Shown here piece by piece: positions 52,601 to 61,600 of a stretch of DNA of 64,000 nucleotides; the stretch's first letter is position 1; the number at the start of each line of letters is the position of its first letter. Position numbers and translations under genes: made by a program. This DNA comes from Ophiura sarsii (Eukaryota; Echinodermata; Ophiuroidea; Amphilepidida; Ophiuridae): positions 13,268,462 through 13,332,461 of the forward strand of contig CM069448.1 in NCBI GenBank assembly GCA_035610835.1, in the 5' to 3' direction. The notes under the pieces were generated by a model that worked only from the letters and a program-made list of their open reading frames with translations, was not told the DNA's origin and did not search any database.

Positions 52601-55600
52601 TGAGTTCGCCTTGTTCCATTTATATAAGTTAGCTTTGGTAGCGATAATTCTATATAATAATTTGTAATTGAACTCTGCCAATTTTCTCTCTTTTTCAAGA
52701 ATAGTTTTCATAGTCCAAATATCGTCCCATTTTGGTGACGTAGACAGTTCCTATAACTACACAAACGTAAATATACCTTGATTGCCAATACATTATATTT
52801 ACACGTTTTTTATTTACAATGTATATATACACAAGGTTCTTAAACGAGTACTTATTTCAATAGGCATATTGTTGGCGTTTAATAAAGCCAACCAAATCTT
52901 TGGAATTGATTTGAAAATAATAAAAAGCTCTGCAATCCAGTTGTGCTTATTTTTAAGCTTGTCAAGTATATATGTAATGGAAATGATACCATCATTATTT
53001 ATAAGATCATTGATATATATTATATCACTATCAATCCAGTGTTTGAAATACAAGGTCTTACCATTGTGCATGATCAGGTCATTTCCCCATATAATATGAC
53101 TTTTGACCCTTAATGATTCGTTGATTGGTAAGTTTCTATAATCATTATCTAGATTATGCCATGCTTTTACCAGATCTGAATAAAATTTTGGTAGACCAAT
53201 TAACGATGGGGCATTCTTTGCTTCCACAAAATTCATATTTAAGATTAAAAAGTTTGGACCATGAGCATTTAAATGGCGTTTAAAAAGGCATTTCCATTTA
53301 CTATCATCATCATACATATAACGTTTTAACCATATACATTTCAAAGCTATACACTGAGATTTAAAATCACACATTTTTATTCCTCCCATATTGTAATTTC
53401 GAATGAGAGTCTTTCTCTTTATTTTCTCCGGTTTTTTATTCCATAAGAAATTGAAAATAATTGAGTTCACTTCATTCGTGAAGTTTTCAGGAACGGGTAG
53501 ACAAGACATTAAAAATGTTAAATTGGATATACCAAGACATTTATAATAGTTGCTTTACCATACAGCGTTAGCTTTCTTCTATACCATGAGTTCAAGATTC
53601 GAATTAGTCGATCTTTTTTCTCTTGCCAAATGCTCTTGTAACATTCTATCATGTTGTGTCCAAAATAAACACCAAGAGGCTTAACCTTTTCAGTTGGCCA
53701 TTTTACAGAGTTATGTTTTTACAAAGTGACCAAATGCTAAACCGTGAGTTTTTTCCACATGAATTTTTGGTCCTGCAAAAAATCCAAATGTATTAATGAT
53801 TTTCAACATGCTATCAAGAGATTCTTTCGTTGAGCAGAAAAGAGTTGTATCGTCAGCAAATTGGCTAATGCGAGCTTCACATTTTTCTTCGTCATTTGTC
53901 ATCAATGACAATACCTGAGATAGTTTTATCTTGTCTTATGTTCAAAGCTAAGACTTCGGAGACTACAACAAACAAGAGTGCCGATAACGGGCAGCCCTGA
54001 CGCAAACCTCTGCTCAACCTAAAGAACTTTGATTTCCAACCAAGATTTAAAACAGAACTCTCAATATTATTATACATTACTGTAATCCAATTGATAAACG
54101 ATGGTCCAAAATTAAACTTCTGTAATCTTTGTACTATAAAGTTCCATTCGACGGTGTCCAAAGCTTTTTCGAAATCTACAAACAAAATCGTAGCCGATTT
54201 GTTCTCATTTATACATAAATTAATAACATCATCAATTAATCTTATATTTGTACCAATATATCTACCTTTTATGTAACCAGTTTGATCTGTATGTATGATT
54301 TTACTTTTAACTTTCTTCAAACGATTTGCCAAAACAACTGACATGATTTTGTAGTCAGTGTTCAATAGACTTATTGGGCGCCAGTTTTTTAATTGCAGTT
54401 TGTCGCCCTTTTTGTAAATTAAACTGATAATTGCTCTTCTTTGAGTGGATGACATGTGACCTTTTTCGAAGCAGCAATTTAATGAGTTAACCACTAAGCT
54501 ACTTATACAATTCCAGAACACCTTATAAAATTCTGCTGGAATACCATCACAACCTGGACTTTTACCCGGTTTTAGTTGATACTGCTTCTTTGCATTCAAT
54601 ATTCGTCAATAAACCTTCACATTTACTTTGTTCCTCTTTGGACAAAATATCAGTAAATGTTGTATTATTTAGATACCCTTTAATATTGTCACTATCAACA
54701 TTAGCACTTGTATATAGATTTTTGTAAAACCTTTCTTCTTCCTTCATAATGTCTGATTGCTTAGTAAGCAAGGAATCGTCAGGTAGTTTGAGTTTTGTGA
54801 TAGACTTTTTTATTGCGTGAAACTTTTCGAGACCAAGAAAATATGCACTACTTTTTTCTCCTTCTTCGTACCATCTTGTTCGAGATCTCACTATTTGCCC
54901 TTTTACTCTATTTTCATACATCTTGTCAAGTATACCGTTTACTCTATCAATTTCATTTACAACACTTACATCGGGAAAGCGGATAGCATTTAGACCTTTT
55001 AAATAAGACACTAAATTCTTCTCAACCTGACGTTTTTGTTGCTGTTTTGTCACACAATATCTAACCGAGAATTCTCTTACAATATTCCCATAATAAGTGG
55101 TCATCATTTATAGATTCTGCTTTTTCATTGACACCATGGATGATATCTTGTATACCTTTTACATATGCAACATCATTTAAAACTGATGTATTTAATTTCC
55201 AATTACCTGGTCCTCTTTTCTCAGTATTGATTTGTAATTTCAAGGAAACAGCTTGGTGATCCGAGCGCACACTCGGTCTTATATCACATGAATTGACAAC
55301 ATCTACAAGATTTTTACTTACAAGAATGAAATCGATTCTTGTTCTTACAAGTGGTGTTTTCTGCCTATATGTGTATTGTCTTTTTGATGGATTGAATGTC
55401 CTCCAAATATCTACAAGGTTACATTTATTTATTTCTGCATTAAGATATTTTGCATCTTTATTGACACACATTATTCCACCTTCTTTGTCTTCTGCTTGAT
55501 TCAAGCAGGTATTAAAGTCACCACCTAGAACAAGGGCGTGATCATCTGGAACATTTTTGTGTAAAAGTTATACCTTTCTTTCATATTATTCGGAGCATAT

Positions 55601-58600
55601 ATATTCATAAGGGTGGTCTTTTGGTCATCAATAACCGTGTTTATCATCAACATTCTACCATTTTCATCAGAGTGTGTGTCGTTTACTTTTATATTTGCGG
55701 AGGATTTAATTAATATTGACACACCTCTGGCATTTGATGCACCACATGAGTGATATGAAACACCATCAGGCCAATCGCATATATCATGATTTACAATGAG
55801 TTCATTTGTGAAATGTGTTTCTTGCATAAACAGTACATTTCCATTTTGATTGCAAAACCAATTGTAGATTTGCAGTCTTTTTGCACGGTCTTTGAGACCG
55901 TTAACATTAAGAGTTATAACATGTATCATGAGTAATAAGATAAGTGAGGACAATTTTTACTATAATAGATATACTGTTCATTCATTGTTCGTTTGTTTAT
56001 TTCCTTGTGTCAAACTCACTGCTGTCTGTATCATAATCATAGGATGCGTTTATGTTTGCCGAGTTCTCGCGTTGGCGTTTTCTGTCTGATGTGCGATTTG
56101 ATTTTTTGCCCGACCTGAGCTTACGGCGATTCTTTTTTGTTGGTTTGCGTGATTTTGAAGTTGCGCGATTTTCGGCGACTATCATGATCAACTGGGTCAT
56201 TGACGATGGCAGGACGTTCATCTGCATCTGATTTACACTGTGCTTTTGACCGTGCGCTATCGTCGACTGTATTACTATCACTGGCAATAGCAGGGTTTTG
56301 ATCCCCATCTGACAACACTGAGCGCGTGTCCTCCGGAGGATTTGTTACTTTATTAGGCTTGTGTTGTTTTTGTTCTTTTATTTACTGCTTATTTGCAATT
56401 ATTTGCACGCAAAATTACTTCAATTAGAAAGAGTGTAGGAGGAAAAGATCCGCAAGACGAGAGCAGCAAGTGCCACAACGCCAGATACTGATCACAAGGG
56501 CCACACATGTGGGAGTTGCTTCCTTGCCCGTATTGGTCTTGTTAGTCATCCTCTGACACATAGATCAAATTCAACTATGTAACTAATCTTTGTTGTCATT
56601 GTCATCTTTGCTTTGCGATGGACGAACAACAACAGATCGAGTTAAAGAAGTAAATTATTGCTAAATATTGCTAAGGCTAATAATTCTGATAAAAGCCTGG
56701 ATATAATTTAATGTTCTTTGTATTTCACTGTTTTTAAAACAATACTAAATCGACGATCTCTTTGGAACTGGGCTTGAAAGAAGATGTCAGTAAAATAAGG
56801 CTATGAAAATGAAACAGGGAAGAAAATTGAATATTTCATTGCTTGACAACACCTGAGTTTTTACCTCATCAATCAGGTGATTTTTAACTCAAAAATTAAG
56901 TTTGCCAATTTTTGGTCCATCATTTCAAAACTAAAATTGTTTATGTAAACAAAAAATCAGATAACAAAATTGAGTAACATACAATGTACATGTCATTATA
57001 AAATGTTCAAAACAAAATGTTCAAAGAAACATTTTTGAATACCAAACCAACTAGCTAAACACAGACCAAACTTAAAGGCATATTATGCGATCCTTTCCTT
57101 GATTTTTTTAAAGCAGATTTTCTTGTATATAGATTTACATTTCTGATCATAAATCAGGGGCGGATCTAAGATTTCACAATAGGGGGGGGGGCGGGAGGGG
57201 TACTCACGTATGTAAGGCATACGGGGACTTGCCGCTCCAATGGGTCGTTTTTTCATGAGACATCCTTAGCCATGGGTTGGCTTTTCAACTGAAAAATCCT
57301 TAGACATGGGTCTATTTTCGCGAAAATTTGCACAAATTAGGTCTTTAATCCCGATAATTTGCGAAGATTTGGTCCTGTATGTGTCATTTCATGTTGTTTC
57401 TTAATACCAGCCAGACTGAAGTGTTTGTTACAATATTGACATTTATGTGGTTTGTCACCTGTATGTGTCATTTCATGTCGTTTCTTGTTGCTAGCCAGAC
57501 TGAAGCATGTGTTACAATATTGACATTTATGTGGTTTGTCACCTGTATGTGTCATTTCATGTCGTTTCTTGTTGCTAGCCAGACTGAAGCATGTGTTACA
57601 ATATTGACATTTATGTGGTTTGTCTCCTGTATGTGTCATTTCATGTCGTTTTTTGTCATTAGCCCAGCTGAAGCACTTGTCACAATATTGACATTTATGT
57701 GGTTTGTCTCCTGTATGTGTCATTTCATGTTGTTTCGTGACATTAGCCAGGCTGAAGCACTTGTCACAATATTGGCATTTGTGTGGTTTGTCACCTGTGT
57801 GTGTCATTTCATGTCGTTTCTTGTCATCAACCCGGCTGAAGCACTTGTCACAATATTGACATTTATGTGGTTTGTCTCCTGTATGTGTCATTTCATGTCG
57901 TTTCTTGGCATTAGCCAGGCTAAAGAACTTGTCACAATAATGACATTTGTGTGGTTTGTCTCCTGTATGTGTCATTTCATGTCGTTTCTTGTTACTAGCT
58001 TTTATGAAGCACTCGTCACAATATTGACATTTGTGTGGTTTGTATCCTGTATGTGTCATTTCATGTTGTTTCTTAATACCAGCCAGGCTGAAGCATGTGT
58101 TACAATATTGACATTTATGTGGTTTGTCTCCTGTATGTGTCATTTCATGTCGTTTCTTGTTACTAGCCTGGATGAAGCACTCGTCACAATATTGACATTT
58201 GTGTGGTTTGTATCCTGTATGTGTCATTTCATGTTGTTTCTTAATACCAGCCAGGCTGAAGCATGTGTTACAATATTGACATTTATGTGGTTTGTCACCT
58301 GTGTGTGTTGTTTCATGTCGTTTCTTGTTGCTAGCCAGACTGAAGCACTTGTCACAATATTGACATTTATGTGGTTTGTCTCCTGTATGTGTCATTTCAT
58401 GTCGTTTCTTGGCATTAGCCCAGCTGAAGAACTTGTCACAATAATGACATTTGTGTGGTTTGTCTCCTGCATGTGCCATTTCATGCAGGTCAATTATTTG
58501 GCTGAAGAACTGTCACAATGTTGATATTCGTGTGGCTTATTGACTGTATTTATCCTGTTGCTTTTTATCACCAGTCTGGTTGAAGCACTGATTGGCAAAA

Positions 58601-61600
58601 GTTGCTTGAAGCATTGATGATAGTGTCTTTGCTTCACACTGCCTGGGGAACCTTGTTCTCTTCAACTCAACGGTCCCTGCCTTTGGTGGTAGTCTTAGGT
58701 TCTTATACTAGTAGGGTGTGATGCACAGCTCATGATGACGTTGGTGTGATAGATAGCGAAGTACCATCCCAATAAATCTCTGTTTGCAGTATTTTCACAA
58801 CATTGTCTGAATTTGTCTTGATCACCATACCTGCAAATAAACAGCATGTCAAAGCTTTTAGTTAACTTGATAATTTCAGGATACAAGAATCACACAGGGA
58901 GGATCACTCAAGTAAACACATTGTAAACATACATTTACAAATGAATGCATCCTCAAGCTATCAGACAGTAGGAAACTAATTACCAATGATGGTAATCAGT
59001 ATGGCCCGCAGTAAAACGTGATTGCGTTTTTAACGGCATGATTCTCGCTTTTGATAACATTTCTCGGTTTATTGAAAAGCGCCTGCGAATTCTCGGCATC
59101 GCAGGTTTATTAAAGAAAAATTCTGAAATTGCGGGTTTCTCAAAGAAAAAATATCAATCTTTTATTTCTTAATCTGAAACATTAAAATAGAGATCAAATC
59201 GACCTGTGTATCAAGCATTTTAACAGTCTTCCGGGAATGAGATTAAATGTCAAGTTAAATCCGGATTTAAATTAATTTTAAATCTTCGATTATGGACTTT
59301 CCATCCTCGATTACGACAGCATACAATTAGATCATAGCATGATCCATATAAAAACTCAACTGGGCCTCGTCTGGACGATAAATTGTGGAGTGAAATTATG
59401 ATGGACGCCATTATGTAAAGAAACTAGAAAGACCGCGAGAACCATTAGGAAGTTTCTTTTAACGCACGACAACAACAAAAAATATTCATGGGTTTTGATG
59501 GGTAAAAAATTATAGGCGCAAGCCTTTTAGATCCCCATATCCATATTCAGACCAAAATTTGTCTAGTTGGTTCTTGAATTGATTTGTCGATTTTGCATTG
59601 ACAACTGATGGAGGAAGTTTGTTCCATACGTCCACGACACGCTGTGAGAAGAAATGCTTCCGTATAGTACAATGTATGTCTATGATAAGAATTGAGAGTT
59701 GTTATTAAAATGAATTGTTAATGGCAAATCAGCCACTGATGACAGTTTAATGACCATGTTTCCGACTTAATGATCAATTTGGGGTTATTGAAGCTTGTTC
59801 TCTCTGGCGCATTTTTCTGGCTACGATCGCAACCGTAAACAAATGAACACACACTAGAACAGAATGCTTTTTATGATGATAATACAATGTAATACAATTG
59901 TAAAAATATACAAATCCCAGTTTTATCATATATTTTTGTAATTGAGGGTGCTGCCTCCACCACATCAAAACAACTGAAAACAAAAGAAATGTTCTCCTTT
60001 GTTAGGTTTTATTTCAAAATCAATATAGGGTAAAGTCGCCAGTTTTCGGTCAGCGCCTATTTTCGGTCACTTGGACAAAATCGTGTAATTGCATCGGTCA
60101 TCGCCATTTTAAAAGCAATACCGGACATCAACTATGCGGCGGTTTTTAGCCGTCAGCCTATAACAACGAGGTCACTTTCATTACACGATTCGGGCGAAGT
60201 GACCGAAAATAGGCGCTGACCGAAAACTGCCGACTTTAACCTATGTGACTTCCAACTCATTTTGCTTGATCACATCACATATTCTTAAAAGATGACATTA
60301 TTAATCATAACATGTCTACATTGCTTTTTGTTGTTTATCTATATTAGCTGGTACAAGTGACGGTGAACACCATCCACTTAGAGAATGCTTGTGAATACTT
60401 GGAAGATTTTATCTCTAACATCACAGGGTATGTATATATGGGGTGCTTCTATAATGATGGGATGGGGGGTGGGGGGCACAAAAATGTTGGTTTTTATGTC
60501 AAAATTGCCTGAAATTAACTTAATTTGATCTGCAATTAGACATTTCAGATCAATTTTAAGCTGAATTGAGGTATTTTGGCATTAAAGTCAACATTTTCTA
60601 TTGTTTTGGAGACATAAAATGGGGGTGAGGCTTGAGCTAATTGGTGGGCAAGTGGGTTGGGGGTGGTTAAAGGATTGTGACTGGGGGGGGGGGGGGGGGG
60701 GGGGGGCATTTGTCTCATGATGTCCCTGCTGCTTTTCATCCTATAGTGAGTGATTATTTTTGTTCATGTTGAAAAAGACCAGTAATTTTTTTAATTTTTT
60801 TTTAAATAAGGAAAAGAACTCCTTTTCCACATATTTTCTAAGTTATGTCACAGCTTCCTCTTAGCCGAAAGGGCACAAGAGTGCTGAAATGAACCCTTTT
60901 CTTCCTTTAAATGAATGGAAGTGCATGCCCTTTTAGCCTTTATAGGAAGTATCAGAAACGGATAAATGTGTCAGTTTTCTTTTATAGGAAGTAATTGGTA
61001 TGATTGAATGAACATCAAAGGAAGTCAAAGAGAGTTATGCCATGAGGCCTGGTGTTGCCAGTTGGTTTCACGAGTAAAGATTGAATAGTGAGAACACAGG
61101 CTAAGGGGGAGTTTCCAGGTCAAATTTCAGTCAAGAACAAAAACACTTGGAGAATTGTCATTGTCATACTGTTGAATGCTGATTAGCTACAATTGGATTC
61201 AGTGAATCCACTTTGGCATCAATGCGGTCATATTTGGCTTCAGTGAAGTCATATTTGGCTTCAGTGGGTCATATTTGGCATCAGTAAAGTCGTATTTGGC
61301 ATCAGTGAAGTCATATTTGGTATCTGTGATGTCATATTTGGCATCAGTGAAGCATATTTGGCATCAGTGAAGCCATATGTGATGCGATCTGTGAAAACCC
61401 GCCACATGGTGGCATTTTTCATATTGGAGATATTTATATCATAAGAAAGCTAAAACTGTGCTGATTACAAAACTGTTTCGATCATTTTTCTACAATCACT
61501 ACAAAAAAAGTTATGAGTGAATGATGATTGTGATGTCACCAAAAGCTACAAAACAAGAAATCATAAAAACAGGCCAAAAAGATCCATAATTCAATATAAT

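Larger units (their letters stand above)
51905..56350 (-). mobile_element. Tx1-like L1 retrotransposon, degenerate, nearly full length
   Basis: Order on the minus strand: basic ORF1 remnant (about 56,318-55,997), endonuclease (55,953-55,061), linker (55,107-54,562), reverse transcriptase (54,599-53,711), C-terminal domain (53,509-52,226), 3' UTR and an A-rich tail (T-rich on + at 51,910-51,955). At least five frame changes separate the parts. The 5' limit near 56,350 is approximate. Confidence 0.88.

Noticed and set aside
57379..58524. Plus-strand open frame of 381 codons
   Set aside because: Same antisense artefact over zinc-finger array 3.
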